Numbered from the stretch's first letter, positions 9,085 through 17,146 are shown. The stretch is DNA of 64,000 nucleotides from Variovorax sp. PMC12 (GCF_003019815.1 NZ_CP027774.1:930001-994000), one strand, 5' to 3'. The notes: generated by a model from the sequence alone, not told the origin. Numbers and translations: made by a program.

Positions 9085-9894
9085 TCAGGCGTGGTCGGCC
9101 TGCGCGGTGGCCGCGCCCCGGCGCAGCGTCGGCAGGCCGACGCCGGCGGCATCGAAGCCGCCGTCCACCGCAATCACCTGGCCATTGATGAAGCTCGCCG
9201 CATCGCTGCACAGGAAGCCCACCGCGTTGGACATTTCCTCGACGCTGCCGTAGCGGCCCAGGGGAATGGCGTCGACGTAGTCGGAGCGGATCGCCACGCT
9301 GTGCACCAGCTTGGCCATTTCGGTCTCGACCGGGCCGGGCGCGATCACATTCACGCGCACGCCCGCATTGCCCAGCTCCACCGCGTACTGCTTCGTGAGG
9401 TGGATGAGCGCCGCCTTGCTGGTGCCATAGGCCACGCGCAGCGTGCTGGCGCGCAAGCCCGAGATCGACGCCACGTTCACCACCGCACCCTTGCCGGCTT
9501 CGACCATCGAAGGGCTGAATGCCTGCGTGCAGAGGAAGGCGCCATCGAGGTTCGTGCCCATCACCGAACGCCAGTCGGCGAAAGAGGTGTCCGCGATGCG
9601 CTTGAACACCGCGACGCCAGCGTTGTTGACCAGCGCATCGACGCGGCCGAAGCGGCCGGCGACGGCCTTGGCCGCGGCGGCTACCTGCGCCGCGTCGGAC
9701 ACGTCGCAGTGCACGCCCAGCACGCGATCGGGCAAGGCGAGTTCGGCGACGGTCGCATCGAGCGTGGCGTGGTCGTTGTCGAGCAGCGCGACGTGGTAGC
9801 CGTGGGCCAGGAACCACTGTCCGATGGCAAGGCCGATGCCGCGCGCGCCTCCGGTGACGACGGCGACGCGGGGAAGGAAGGGGGTGTCTGTCAT
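9085..9894 (-). CDS. SDR-family oxidoreductase
   Basis: A 269-residue classical short-chain dehydrogenase/reductase. The cofactor motif TGGARGIG (about residues 13-20), NNAG and the catalytic Ser plus Tyr-x-x-x-Lys in VAYGTSKAAL are all present, as is the C-terminal INGQVIAVDGG. The ATG at 9894 is preferred over the upstream in-frame start because CCAAGGTAACC precedes it and MTDTPFLPRVAVVTGG is a normal SDR N-terminus. In context it probably oxidises a 3-hydroxyacyl-CoA before the thiolase step, or reduces a keto group of the substrate. NAD or NADP preference was not determined. Confidence 0.9.
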   Translation of the reverse strand: MTDTPFLPRVAVVTGGARGIGLAIGQWFLAHGYHVALLDNDHATLDATVAELALPDRVLGVHCDVSDAAQVAAAAKAVAGRFGRVDALVNNAGVAVFKRIADTSFADWRSVMGTNLDGAFLCTQAFSPSMVEAGKGAVVNVASISGLRASTLRVAYGTSKAALIHLTKQYAVELGNAGVRVNVIAPGPVETEMAKLVHSVAIRSDYVDAIPLGRYGSVEEMSNAVGFLCSDAASFINGQVIAVDGGFDAAGVGLPTLRRGAATAQADHA

Positions 9895-9916
9895 GGTTAC
9901 CTTGGGGTTTTCGAAA

Positions 9917-10315
9917 TCAGGAATCTTCGGAAGGAAGCCACTCTTCGAGCGTGATCTCGAAGGTGACGCAAACAGCGTTGGCGCCGGCCACGAACGGACC
10001 GCCATGGACCCGGCCTTCGGTGTCGGCGACCACGCCCGTGAGGGCCGCGCGCAGCGTGCCGTCGGGCTGCAGGCGCACCTCGCCGGCCAGGCTCACGATT
10101 TCCACGGCGGGGCCGCGGACCACCTGGCACGCGCCGTCGGGCCGCTCCAGGCATGCGTCGATCAGGCTGCCGAGCGCACCGCGCACGAAGGCATGGCGCA
10201 TGCCCTGGGCCACGCAGAGTTTTTCCACGCTCTGAACCAGGTCTTCATTGGGGCCGATGCGCGCGTAGGCCACGCGGCCCATGCGGCCGCGCTCCACCAG
10301 GCGAACGTCAGCCAT
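9917..10315 (-). CDS. PPC/DUF296 domain protein (first copy)
   Basis: A 132-residue protein made of a single PPC (DUF296) domain. The pattern IGPNEDLVQSVEKLC, then VRGALGSLIDA, then a beta-rich second half is typical. Prokaryotic PPC proteins are small trimers of mostly unknown function, and plant versions are fused to AT-hooks. The usual GGH metal-site signature reads HGGPFV here, so the histidine is lost. Its start overlaps the stop region of the neighbouring PPC gene by 8 nt, indicating translational coupling. It sits between that gene and the SDR gene. It may form a hetero-oligomer with the second PPC protein; function unknown. Confidence 0.72.
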   Translation of the reverse strand: MADVRLVERGRMGRVAYARIGPNEDLVQSVEKLCVAQGMRHAFVRGALGSLIDACLERPDGACQVVRGPAVEIVSLAGEVRLQPDGTLRAALTGVVADTEGRVHGGPFVAGANAVCVTFEITLEEWLPSEDS

Positions 10316-10862
10316 GGGCCTCCGCCCGCGCCTGGGGGCGCATCAGCGGCATGCGCGTTTCTTCGTCGTAGGCCACGCGCAACTCGAAGCTGTCCAGCGC
10401 GGTCACCACCACGGTGACGGCACTCCGGCCGACCAACGTGCGTTCGGCCAGGATGTGCCCGCCGCGCACGCGCCCGTCGACTTCGCGGAACACACCATGG
10501 CAATGGACGATGGGGCCGCCGTCGGCGCGACGGCCCATCGTGGCGTTGCCGAAGATCAGGCGCGCTCCGCGCAGCGCCTCCGGGGCGCCGTAGGTCGCGA
10601 GCACACGGCCGGCGGGATCGGGCAGCGCCGTGCAGAAGCTCAGGTGTTCGAGTTCGCCGTCGATGAGCGTCATCGAAGCGCTGGCCACGTCTTCGGCGGC
10701 CAGCGCCTGCACCAGGCTGTCGTGCAGCGTGCGTCCCGCGGGGAGCGACAGCCGGAAGTGCCTGCCCTTGTCGGCATGCATGTGGGCGATCCGCACAGGA
10801 CCGTAGGGGCCAGGGTGAACCACGGTCCGTGCTCGTGGCAGGGCCGTCGCTTTTTCGGTCAT
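10308..10862 (-). CDS. PPC/DUF296 domain protein (second copy)
   Basis: A 184-residue protein whose central part (about residues 20-160) is a PPC/DUF296 domain: RTLHDSLVQALAAEDVASA at the start, then HCHGVFREVDG and VRGGHILAE, which keep the histidines lacking in the neighbour. It is longer than the single-domain copy at both ends. It is the first gene of the - strand run and is divergent from the LysR gene, with 120 bp between. The tandem pair suggests a heteromeric complex with a role in the CoA-ester pathway, but this is inference. No DNA-binding hook is present. Confidence 0.72.
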   Translation of the reverse strand: MTEKATALPRARTVVHPGPYGPVRIAHMHADKGRHFRLSLPAGRTLHDSLVQALAAEDVASASMTLIDGELEHLSFCTALPDPAGRVLATYGAPEALRGARLIFGNATMGRRADGGPIVHCHGVFREVDGRVRGGHILAERTLVGRSAVTVVVTALDSFELRVAYDEETRMPLMRPQARAEAHG

Positions 10863-10957
10863 CTCTTTGTCTCCTTGGGGTCCGGCAGCGGGTAGCGCCG
10901 GCGTCCTCGGAGCAAAGTCTAGGATCGGACATCCATAGCAACAAATCTACAATTCAT

Positions 10958-10984
10958 ATCGATCAATACAGGATTCAGATCGAT
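10958..10984. promoter_or_regulatory. Possible LysR binding region
   Basis: The self-complementary hexamer ATCGAT occurs twice, at 10958-10963 and 10979-10984, in an AT-richer patch of the divergent lysR/PPC intergenic region. The second copy overlaps the lysR start codon. Position fits autoregulation by the LysR protein, but the repeat is short and unproven. Confidence 0.3.
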
Positions 10985-11909
10985 GGAACTGCGTCACCTC
11001 CGCTGCCTCGTCGCTGTGGCCGAAGAGCTTCACTTCGGCCGTGCCGCGCAACGCCTGCACCTGTCGCAGCCGCCGGTGAGTCTGGCCATCAAGGAGCTGG
11101 AAGACGAACTGGGCGTGGCGCTTTTCGAGCGCACGTCGCGTCGCATCGCGATCACGCGTGCGGGCGAAGACGCACTGCACGACGCGCGCGCCGTTCTCGC
11201 GGGCATGGAAACCATGCGCCGCCGCGCGCAGGACGGCGCGGCCGGCATCATGGGCTCGATCGCCGTGGGCTTCATCAGCCTTCCCGCCTATTCGTTCCTG
11301 CCGCCGACGCTGCGGCGTTTCAACGAGGCGCACCCCCGGGCCAGTGTGGCGCTGCGCGAAGGCATCACCGAGCAGATCGTCTCGGACGTCGAGGCCGGCC
11401 ACCTCGACGTCGGCATGGTGCTGCAGCCGTCCGACATGCCGGCCACGCTCGGCTCGCGGCTGGTGCAGAAGGACACGTTGATCCTAGCCCTGCCCGAAGC
11501 CCACCCGCTCGCGGGCACGGGGCCGGTGGCCCTGGAGAAGTTCTCGAGCGAACGCTTCCTGGGCTTCGAGCGCCACATCGGCCCGCAGATGTTCGATGCC
11601 ATCGTCGCGACTTGCATGCGCCGCGGCTTCAGCCCGCTGATGTTCCCTGCGCGGCAGATGAATACCATCGTGAGCCTGGTGTCGGGCGGCGTCGGCATTG
11701 CGCTGGTGCCGGCATGCGTGAAGGCGCTGCACCGTGAAGGCGTGGTGTACCGGTCGCTCAAGGGCGAGAAAACCTACGTCGACACGCTGGTGGTCTGGCG
11801 CAAGTCGGACGAGTCGCCGTTGGTGAAAGCCTTGCTCGCCTTGCTGCCGGACGAAGGCGCCAGCCGGCGCGCAAGGGCGGTTCCTGCGGAGACGAAAGGC
11901 AGGCTCTGA
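10983..11909 (+). CDS. LysR-family transcriptional regulator
   Basis: A 308-residue LysR-type regulator. The N-terminal winged helix-turn-helix (residues 1-60) begins MELRHLRCLVAVAEELHFG and contains AAQRLHLSQPPVSLAIKELE. A periplasmic-binding-like effector domain follows from about residue 90. The ATG at 10983 has AGGA about 9 nt upstream. The gene diverges from the - strand PPC/SDR/thiolase/ligase/TRAP run, the standard arrangement for a LysR activator of the neighbouring operon. The inducer is probably the imported acid or its CoA ester. It ends close to the convergent VOC gene. Confidence 0.92.
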   Translation: MELRHLRCLVAVAEELHFGRAAQRLHLSQPPVSLAIKELEDELGVALFERTSRRIAITRAGEDALHDARAVLAGMETMRRRAQDGAAGIMGSIAVGFISLPAYSFLPPTLRRFNEAHPRASVALREGITEQIVSDVEAGHLDVGMVLQPSDMPATLGSRLVQKDTLILALPEAHPLAGTGPVALEKFSSERFLGFERHIGPQMFDAIVATCMRRGFSPLMFPARQMNTIVSLVSGGVGIALVPACVKALHREGVVYRSLKGEKTYVDTLVVWRKSDESPLVKALLALLPDEGASRRARAVPAETKGRL

Positions 11910-11956
11910 ACATCGCCAGGGGCGTCATCCTTGTCCAGGAGCCCTGTCGCCCGGCT

Positions 11957-11979
11957 CGCCGGTTACCGCTGGACCGGCG
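11957..11979. terminator. GC-rich hairpin between convergent genes
   Basis: CGCCGGT (11957-11963) and ACCGGCG (11973-11979) form a 7-bp stem with a 9-nt loop between the stops of lysR and the VOC gene. There is no T tract on either side, so it is at best a weak terminator. Confidence 0.3.
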
Positions 11980-11983
11980 CCGG

Positions 11984-12562
11984 CTAACGCTGACGCTCGC
12001 CGTCGGCCTTCGATGCGCGCAGTGCCGCGCTTCGCTGCGCGAACAAGGCGGCCCATTCCTGTGCGGGCATGAAGCTCGGGTCCGAGCGCACCACGCGCTC
12101 GGTCTGCGCCCAGATCGCTTCGTCGGTCTCGTCGAGGTCCAACGGATCGCCATGCGGCTGGCTGACGTACCACGGTGTGTCGAGGTAGACCTCGACCGTG
12201 TTGTCCTCCGGGTCCATGCAGTAGATGGACAGCGCGTTGCCGTGGTTGAGGCCGCGCATCTTCGTCGCGCCCAGCGACAGCGCGCGCCGGCGCGCTTCGC
12301 GCAGGTGGTCGATGGTGTGGATCTTGAACGAGAGCTGCATCACGGTGCTCGGCGCATCCGCGCCGCGGCCGCCCGCCAGCACCAGCTGGTGGTGCTGGTC
12401 GTCGCGTCCGCTGAGGAACACCAGCTCGTAGCGGAAGGTGCCGCCGACACCGCGGTCGGTCTCCTGCATGTCGAACACGCCGGTGTAGAAGCGCTTCATC
12501 ACCGCGAGGTCGCGGCAGAAGATGCCGCAGTGCGACAGGTTGGGAATGTAGGGTGTGCTCAA
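11984..12562 (-). CDS. VOC-family protein (extradiol dioxygenase/glyoxalase-like)
   Basis: A 192-residue vicinal oxygen chelate protein. It starts with LSHCGIFCRDLAVMKRFYTG, followed by DDQHHQLVL and DPEDNTVEVYLDTPWYV. The His in LSHCG, the His in QHHQLV and the Glu in TVEVYL are at the metal-ligand positions of type I extradiol dioxygenases. No ATG fits the domain start. I use the TTG at 12562, preceded by GGCGGAG with 6-nt spacing. It is the last gene of the operon headed by the FAH-family hydrolase, a combination found in ring-cleavage pathways. Glyoxalase or isomerase chemistry is also possible. Confidence 0.78.
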   Translation of the reverse strand: MSTPYIPNLSHCGIFCRDLAVMKRFYTGVFDMQETDRGVGGTFRYELVFLSGRDDQHHQLVLAGGRGADAPSTVMQLSFKIHTIDHLREARRRALSLGATKMRGLNHGNALSIYCMDPEDNTVEVYLDTPWYVSQPHGDPLDLDETDEAIWAQTERVVRSDPSFMPAQEWAALFAQRSAALRASKADGERQR

Positions 12563-12600
12563 GACGGTCTCCGCCGGTTTCGGGTTCGTCGGTTGGGGGT

Positions 12601-13605
12601 TCACGGAACGAGGACAAGCTTGCCGAGCGCGCCGCCGCGGTCGAGCAGCTCGTGCGCATGCCGCGCCTCGGCCAATGGCAGGCGGGTGGCGCGCGGCGCG
12701 CGCACCCGGCCCGCGGCCATCAGCGCGATGGCCTCCTCCATCAGGCCACGCCGATGCGCGATGTCGCTGTCGACGGTGTGGATGGAGAAGGTGCGGATCG
12801 CCAGGCTCTTGCCGAGCAGCTTGCGCAGTTCGTCGAACACATCGCCCGCGGGCGGGCCCGCGAGGATGTTGTAGGAGACCGCCATGCCGAAAGGCGCGAG
12901 GGAGCGAAGGCAGGCGATGAAGAGCGCGCCGCCCACGTGGTCGAAGGCCAGGTCGGCGCCGCGCCCGCCGGTGAGCGCCATCACGCGTTCGGGCAGCGTG
13001 GCAGGGTCGCCGTCGATGACCTCGCTGGCGCCGTTGTCCAGCGCGAAGGCGCGCTTCTCGTCGGACGAGGCGGTGCCGATCACGCGCAGACCGCGCGCAC
13101 AGGCCACCTGCGCCACCGCGGTGGCCACGCCGCCCGCAGCCCCTGGCAGCAGCACGGTCTGCGCGGGCAGGTTGCCGTTGCTCGCCAGCAAGGCGATGGC
13201 CAGCTGGAAGTTGCCCAGGCTCACGGCGTCGTCGAAGCCCAGCGCCGGCGGCAGCACGAAGGGCGCAGCCTCGCTCACGCAGATGCATTCGGCGTAGCAG
13301 CCGCCGCGCTGCGCGAGTTCGCGCGCGCTCACGAGCACGCGCTGGCCCACCGACAGCCGCGTGACGCCGGCGCCGACCGCGTCGACCGTGCCCGCCATCT
13401 CGTTGCCCGGAATGGCCGGCAGCGGCGGCATCCACTTGTAGGTGCCGTTGCGGATGAGCACGTCGGGCCCGCCCGCGCCGATGGCGGCCGCCCGAACCCG
13501 CACTTGCCCCGGGCTGGGCTCGGGCAGCGGCAGGTCCACCAGCCGCAGGACTTCGGGGCCGCCCGTCTCGGACAACTGCACGGCGCGCATGGTTTGCGTC
13601 GCCAT
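12601..13605 (-). CDS. Zinc-type alcohol dehydrogenase-like NADPH:quinone oxidoreductase
   Basis: A 334-residue medium-chain dehydrogenase/reductase of the quinone oxidoreductase branch. It opens MRAVQLSETGGPEVLRLVD and has PGNEMAGTVDAVGAGV and the nucleotide-binding LLPGAAGGVATAVAQVA. The structural and catalytic zinc cysteines of alcohol dehydrogenases are not evident, so an NADPH-dependent quinone or enone reductase is likely. The start at 13605 lies 2 nt after the stop of the upstream AA_synth-family gene. MRAVQ five codons later is the alternative start. It probably reduces an unsaturated intermediate of the operon's pathway. Confidence 0.87.
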   Translation of the reverse strand: MATQTMRAVQLSETGGPEVLRLVDLPLPEPSPGQVRVRAAAIGAGGPDVLIRNGTYKWMPPLPAIPGNEMAGTVDAVGAGVTRLSVGQRVLVSARELAQRGGCYAECICVSEAAPFVLPPALGFDDAVSLGNFQLAIALLASNGNLPAQTVLLPGAAGGVATAVAQVACARGLRVIGTASSDEKRAFALDNGASEVIDGDPATLPERVMALTGGRGADLAFDHVGGALFIACLRSLAPFGMAVSYNILAGPPAGDVFDELRKLLGKSLAIRTFSIHTVDSDIAHRRGLMEEAIALMAAGRVRAPRATRLPLAEARHAHELLDRGGALGKLVLVP

Positions 13606-13607
13606 GC

Positions 13608-14186
13608 TCAGCGCTGCCCGTCGTTCACGCTGACCTGCTCCTTGGCGAGGCCGCCCAGGCGCGAATGGATGCGCCCGCCGTCGGCCATCACCAGCGCGAA
13701 GAGGATCTCGTCGGGCCGGGGAGCGTCCTGGATGCCGACCTCGACCGTGTTGAAGTGGCTGCGCACGTAGGCTGCGTGGATGTAGTGCAGCGGCACCATC
13801 AGCCGGTAGCCGGTGGCGGCTACCGCCTTGGCCGCGGGCACGATGGCCTTGGGCTCGCCCAGCACCTGGCGCATGGCCCAGCCGCCGGCCTCGTGCCAGA
13901 CAGCGCCGTGCTCGAGTTCCCCGTTGACGCCGACGATGGCCGCCTTGCTGTAGGCCTCGACGTTCTCCTTGCCCAGCGTGGCCACCAGCTCTTCGGCCAG
14001 CGCGGTGCCAAGGCTGCGCAGTTCCGCCATGAAGGGCAGCAGGTCGGGCTCGTAGCGGCCGGCATAGGGGTTGCGGATGACGGCGCACGCGGCGGCGATA
14101 CGCAGCGGTTTATCGGGCGGCGGCCCGCCTTCATGGAAAACGGTCTCGACGGTGAGGCTTCGCTTGCGCAGCGCGATCAGTGACAT
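13608..14186 (-). CDS. AA_synth-family protein (function unknown)
   Basis: A 192-residue protein of the family named amino acid synthesis (AA_synth, PF06684 from memory). Diagnostic blocks are VIRNPYAGRYEPDLLPFM, AYSKAAIVGVNGELEHGAVW, MVPLHYIHAAYVRSHFNTVE and DEILFALVMADGGRIHSR. Despite the name, no enzymatic activity is firmly established, and members often sit in catabolic operons with Bug proteins, as here. It is cytoplasmic, with no signal peptide. It is followed after 2 nt by the quinone oxidoreductase gene. A role in handling the imported substrate, such as lactone or amide turnover, is only inference. Confidence 0.75.
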   Translation of the reverse strand: MSLIALRKRSLTVETVFHEGGPPPDKPLRIAAACAVIRNPYAGRYEPDLLPFMAELRSLGTALAEELVATLGKENVEAYSKAAIVGVNGELEHGAVWHEAGGWAMRQVLGEPKAIVPAAKAVAATGYRLMVPLHYIHAAYVRSHFNTVEVGIQDAPRPDEILFALVMADGGRIHSRLGGLAKEQVSVNDGQR

Positions 14187-14207
14187 GGCATTGCTCTTTC
14201 GTTCATT

Positions 14208-15179
14208 TCATTGCCTGGGAATCTTTGCATCGGCGACCACCTGGGTCCACTTCTCGAGTTCTCGCGCGACCAGCGCCTTCATTTCCTCGGGCGTGCTGCC
14301 GCGTGCCTCGCCGCCCATGTCTTCCAGGCGCTGGCGCACCGACGCGGCCTGCAGCGCATGCAAGGTCTCGGCGTTGAGCCGGTCGACGATGGGGCGCGGC
14401 GTGCCCGCGGGCGCCAGCACGCCGGCCCACGAACGCACGTCATACCCCGGCACGCCCTGCTCCGCAACCGTCGGCACCTTGGGCAGGCCCGGCCAGCGTT
14501 GCGGCCCGGTGGCGGCCACCGCGCGCAGCCTGCCGGCCTGGATGTTGGGAACCACCGCCGTCGGCGGCGCGATGATGAACGGCACCTCGCCGCCGAGCAG
14601 CGCGGTGACCGCGGCCGCGTCGCCGCGGTAGGGCACGTGCATCATCGACACGCCGGCCATCTTGGTGAGCAGCTCGCCCGCCAGGTGGTGCGTCGAGCCG
14701 ATGCCGGCGGTGCCGTAGGCGACCGTGCCCGGCGCGGCCTTGGCCGACGCGAGGATCTCCGCGAGGCTCTGCACCTTGGAGCTGGCGTTGACCACGATCA
14801 GGAACGGAAAGTAGGTGACGGTGGACACCGCCTCGAAGTCGGCCACTGTCTTGTAGGGCAGCGTGTTGTACAGCGCCCCCGCCACCGCGTGGCCGCCGGT
14901 GGCCAGCAGCAGCGTGTAGCCGTCGGGCCTGGCGCGCGCCACGGTGGCCGCGGCGATGGTGCCGCCCGCGCCGGCCTGGGCCTCGACCACCACCGGCTGG
15001 CCGAGGGTCTTGCCCATCTCGACGCCGATGGCCCGGGCGATCGCGTCGGCGTTGCCGCCCGGCGCGAAGCCCTGGTAGAGCTTCACTGGACGTTCCGGGT
15101 AGCCTTGCGCGAAGGCACGGGCGGCCGGCCATGCGGCGGCCGTCGCCGCGCACGCGGCGAGAAGGGTTCTTCGTTTCAA
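14208..15179 (-). CDS. Bug/TctC-family solute-binding protein
   Basis: A 323-residue Bug receptor. The Sec signal peptide MKRRTLLAACAATAAAWPAA ends near ARAFAQG (residue 26). The family blocks are YPERPVKLYQGFAPGGNADA, VVVEAQAGAGGTIAAA, MHVPYRGDAAAVTALLGGE and VPTVAEQGVPGYDVRSW. LYQGFAPGGNAD differs from the usual VPFPPGG at the ligand loop, so ligand choice may differ from the other Bug copies in this window. It lies between the FAH-family gene and the AA_synth gene in one operon. It should supply that pathway's substrate. No cognate TctAB permease is encoded nearby. Confidence 0.9.
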   Translation of the reverse strand: MKRRTLLAACAATAAAWPAARAFAQGYPERPVKLYQGFAPGGNADAIARAIGVEMGKTLGQPVVVEAQAGAGGTIAAATVARARPDGYTLLLATGGHAVAGALYNTLPYKTVADFEAVSTVTYFPFLIVVNASSKVQSLAEILASAKAAPGTVAYGTAGIGSTHHLAGELLTKMAGVSMMHVPYRGDAAAVTALLGGEVPFIIAPPTAVVPNIQAGRLRAVAATGPQRWPGLPKVPTVAEQGVPGYDVRSWAGVLAPAGTPRPIVDRLNAETLHALQAASVRQRLEDMGGEARGSTPEEMKALVARELEKWTQVVADAKIPRQ

Positions 15180-15270
15180 GTGTGTCTCCTGAGGCGGCGC
15201 CCTTTGCGGGCGTCTCGCACGATTGCGGTGGGGCGTTGCGCGGCGATGCGGCCGTTGCAGGCGGGTTGCG

Positions 15271-16131
15271 TCAGTCCTGCGCGACCACGGGGTTGCGCAG
15301 GAGGCCCACGGCCTCGATCTCGACTTCGACCACGTCGCCCGGCTTCATGAAGCGCGGCGGCTTCTTGCTCCAGCCTACGCCGGCCGGCGTGCCGGTGATG
15401 AGGACGTCGCCGGGCACCAGCGTGAAGATGGTCGACGCATAGGCGATGAGCCGCGGAATCGAGAAGATCATGTGGCCCGTGTGGCTGGACTGAACGACCT
15501 CGCCGTTGAGGCGCGTCTCGAGCCTGAGCTCGCGCCCCGGCGCAATCTCGTCGGCCGTCACCATCCACGGACCGAAGCCGCCGGTGGACTCGAAGTTCTT
15601 GCCCGAGGCAATCTGCTTGGCGTGGAACTGCCACTCGCGCACGCTCCCGTCGTTGTAGCAGCTGTAGCCGGCCACGTGCTTCCACGCGTCGGCCTCGGCG
15701 ATGTCGCGTCCGCCCTCGCCGATGATCACCGCGAGCTCCCCTTCCCAGTCGAGCGACTCGGACACGCGCGGACGCACGATCGGACCTTCGTGCGGTGTCT
15801 GCGAGCGCCAGACGCGCAGGAAGATCGGCGGCTGCTCCGACAGCTCGCGCTGCATGCCGGCGGCCAGCACCTCCTGGTGGTGGTCCATGTAGTTGCGCAC
15901 GGCGCACACGATCTTCTCGGGCTTGGGAATCACCGGCAGGTAGCGCACGTCGGACAGCGGCGTGTCGGCCGCGAGCCCCTCGACCAGCGCGTCCCGGCGC
16001 GCGAAGTCGGCGCTGGCGATGAAGTCGGCCAGCGTCGCGTGGCCGGTACGCGCGGCCAGATCGACCACGCCGCCTTCGACGACGGCGCCCCAGGTTTCGC
16101 GGCCCGCGAGCGAGTAGGACATCAGTTTCAT
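15271..16131 (-). CDS. Fumarylacetoacetate hydrolase-family protein
   Basis: A 286-residue FAH-superfamily enzyme, the group that hydrolyses C-C bonds of 1,3-diketo acids or decarboxylates and hydrates ring-cleavage products. The metal-binding acidic cluster is in ESLDWEGELAVIIGEGG. GFGPWMVTADEI and GDVLITGTPAGVGW are C-terminal hallmarks. The start at 16131 (MKLMSYSLAGRETWG) is the normal N-terminus; an ATG 11 codons earlier is less likely. It is the first gene of the five-gene - strand operon. Three 18-bp ATGCAT/GTGCAT repeats lie 62-115 bp upstream, suggesting control by the adjacent GntR protein. Confidence 0.9.
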   Translation of the reverse strand: MKLMSYSLAGRETWGAVVEGGVVDLAARTGHATLADFIASADFARRDALVEGLAADTPLSDVRYLPVIPKPEKIVCAVRNYMDHHQEVLAAGMQRELSEQPPIFLRVWRSQTPHEGPIVRPRVSESLDWEGELAVIIGEGGRDIAEADAWKHVAGYSCYNDGSVREWQFHAKQIASGKNFESTGGFGPWMVTADEIAPGRELRLETRLNGEVVQSSHTGHMIFSIPRLIAYASTIFTLVPGDVLITGTPAGVGWSKKPPRFMKPGDVVEVEIEAVGLLRNPVVAQD

Positions 16132-16192
16132 GCGTTGCTTCTTTCGGATAGGTACGTTGCACATCGGGCCGCCGTCGACCCGTCGAATGCAC

Positions 16193-16246
16193 AGATTAAT
16201 GCATGAAGGTATTTTTGTGCATAAAAATAGATTGATGCATAGTGGT
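16193..16246. promoter_or_regulatory. Three phased 18-bp operator repeats (putative GntR sites)
   Basis: Three adjacent 18-bp units are centred on ATGCAT or GTGCAT. They are AGATTAATGCATGAAGGT (16193-16210), ATTTTTGTGCATAAAAAT (16211-16228) and AGATTGATGCATAGTGGT (16229-16246). Units 1 and 3 share 14 of 18 bases. Unit 2 is a palindrome with 8 of 9 pairs matching. A fourth ATGCAT palindrome lies at the gntR start (17156-17167). This pattern fits a dimeric GntR/FCD regulator binding cooperatively upstream of the FAH operon. Confidence 0.55.
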
Positions 16247-16394
16247 TTTTACCGACGGCCTGGCGAGCGCGCGCGGCTTCGCGCCGCGTGTCGGGAACGC
16301 GGGGCGCGAGGCTGAAAAAAAGGAAAGAAGCAGATTCCGGGATGGCGTCAAGCCACCGGCGAACGCGCGCGCCGCACGGGGGCGTCGCGTTCTC

Positions 16395-16420
16395 TCCGCG
16401 TGCAGGCGGCTGCACGCGGA
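16395..16420 (-). terminator. Strong hairpin downstream of gntR
   Basis: A perfect 11-bp inverted repeat, TCCGCGTGCAG (16395-16405) and CTGCACGCGGA (16410-16420), with a 4-nt loop lies about 20 nt after the gntR stop. There is no clear T tract in the direction of transcription, so it could be a terminator or an mRNA 3'-end stabiliser. Confidence 0.45.
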
Positions 16421-16441
16421 CGATCCTGGCGCGGCGGCGCG

Positions 16442-17146
16442 CTAGTTCTTGTCGGCGCGCTCGGCGGCGCCCAGCACCGCCATCACATTGCGCTCGGTGC
16501 TGAGGATGTGTTCTTCGAGCAGTGCGCAGGCCGTCTTGGCGTCACGGCGCAAGGTGGCGTCCATGATCTTGCGGTGCTCGTTCGACTTGCGCCGCGCCGT
16601 CTTGCGAAAGCGCGCGGAATAGCGGCGGTAGCGCTCCGCCTGGTCGAACAGACTCGCGCTCCAGGTGCGCAAGCGCTCCGAAGGGCAGGCCGCCAGCAGC
16701 GCGGCGTGGAAGGCCGAGTGCAGCTGGGTCCAGTCGTCGTCCAGCACCACGGGCCCGTCGCCGAGGCGGCCTTCGATCTTCTCGAGCCGGTGGTAGGCAC
16801 CGACCACCGACGCCTCCCATGCGTCGTCGCCGTTCGCGATGGACTCGCGCAGTGCCTGCACGTCGAGCATGACGCGCATGCGGGTGATGTCCGCGAGGTC
16901 TTCGGGCGAGATGTCGGCCACGCGGAAGCCGCGGCGTTCGTCGGCACGGATCAGCCCCTCCTGCGCCAGCCGGCTGAGCGCCTCGCGCAGCGGGCTGCTC
17001 GAAAAGCCGTAGGCCGTCTGCAGCTCGTCGAGCTTGAGCTTCGCCCCGGCGCCGTAGGTGCCCGAGAGCACGTCCTGGCGCAGCCGGATGAAGGCCTGGT
17101 CGACGAGCGGGAGCGCGCGCTCGGCGGTCGATTCTTTTTTGTACAT
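16442..17146 (-). CDS. GntR-family regulator with FCD domain
   Basis: A 234-residue regulator. The winged HTH (about residues 10-80) contains LRQDVLSGTYGAGAKLKLDE and SSSPLREALSRLAQEGLI. An all-helical FCD effector domain follows, with metal-ligand candidates such as the Asp in DITRMRVMLD and the His in LHSAFHAALLAAC. The start is uncertain: ATG at 17146 (used here) or at 17164, neither with a good ribosome site. The palindrome TTTATGCATAAA lies over this region, implying autoregulation. It is flanked by the divergent FMN reductase gene and the FAH operon, both likely targets. Confidence 0.85.
   Translation of the reverse strand: MYKKESTAERALPLVDQAFIRLRQDVLSGTYGAGAKLKLDELQTAYGFSSSPLREALSRLAQEGLIRADERRGFRVADISPEDLADITRMRVMLDVQALRESIANGDDAWEASVVGAYHRLEKIEGRLGDGPVVLDDDWTQLHSAFHAALLAACPSERLRTWSASLFDQAERYRRYSARFRKTARRKSNEHRKIMDATLRRDAKTACALLEEHILSTERNVMAVLGAAERADKN

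Larger units (their letters stand above)
16132..16441. other. 310-bp intergenic region with operator array and hairpin
   Basis: This gene-free stretch separates the FAH operon start from the end of the gntR gene. The left half is AT-richer and holds three tandem 18-bp repeats (16193-16246). The right half has a strong hairpin (16395-16420) and an A-rich run (16314-16328). No credible ORF was seen. Confidence 0.7.

Noticed and set aside
7675..9954. Forward open frame of 759 codons over the ligase, thiolase and SDR genes
   Set aside because: It crosses three real genes on the opposite strand and has no conserved feature.
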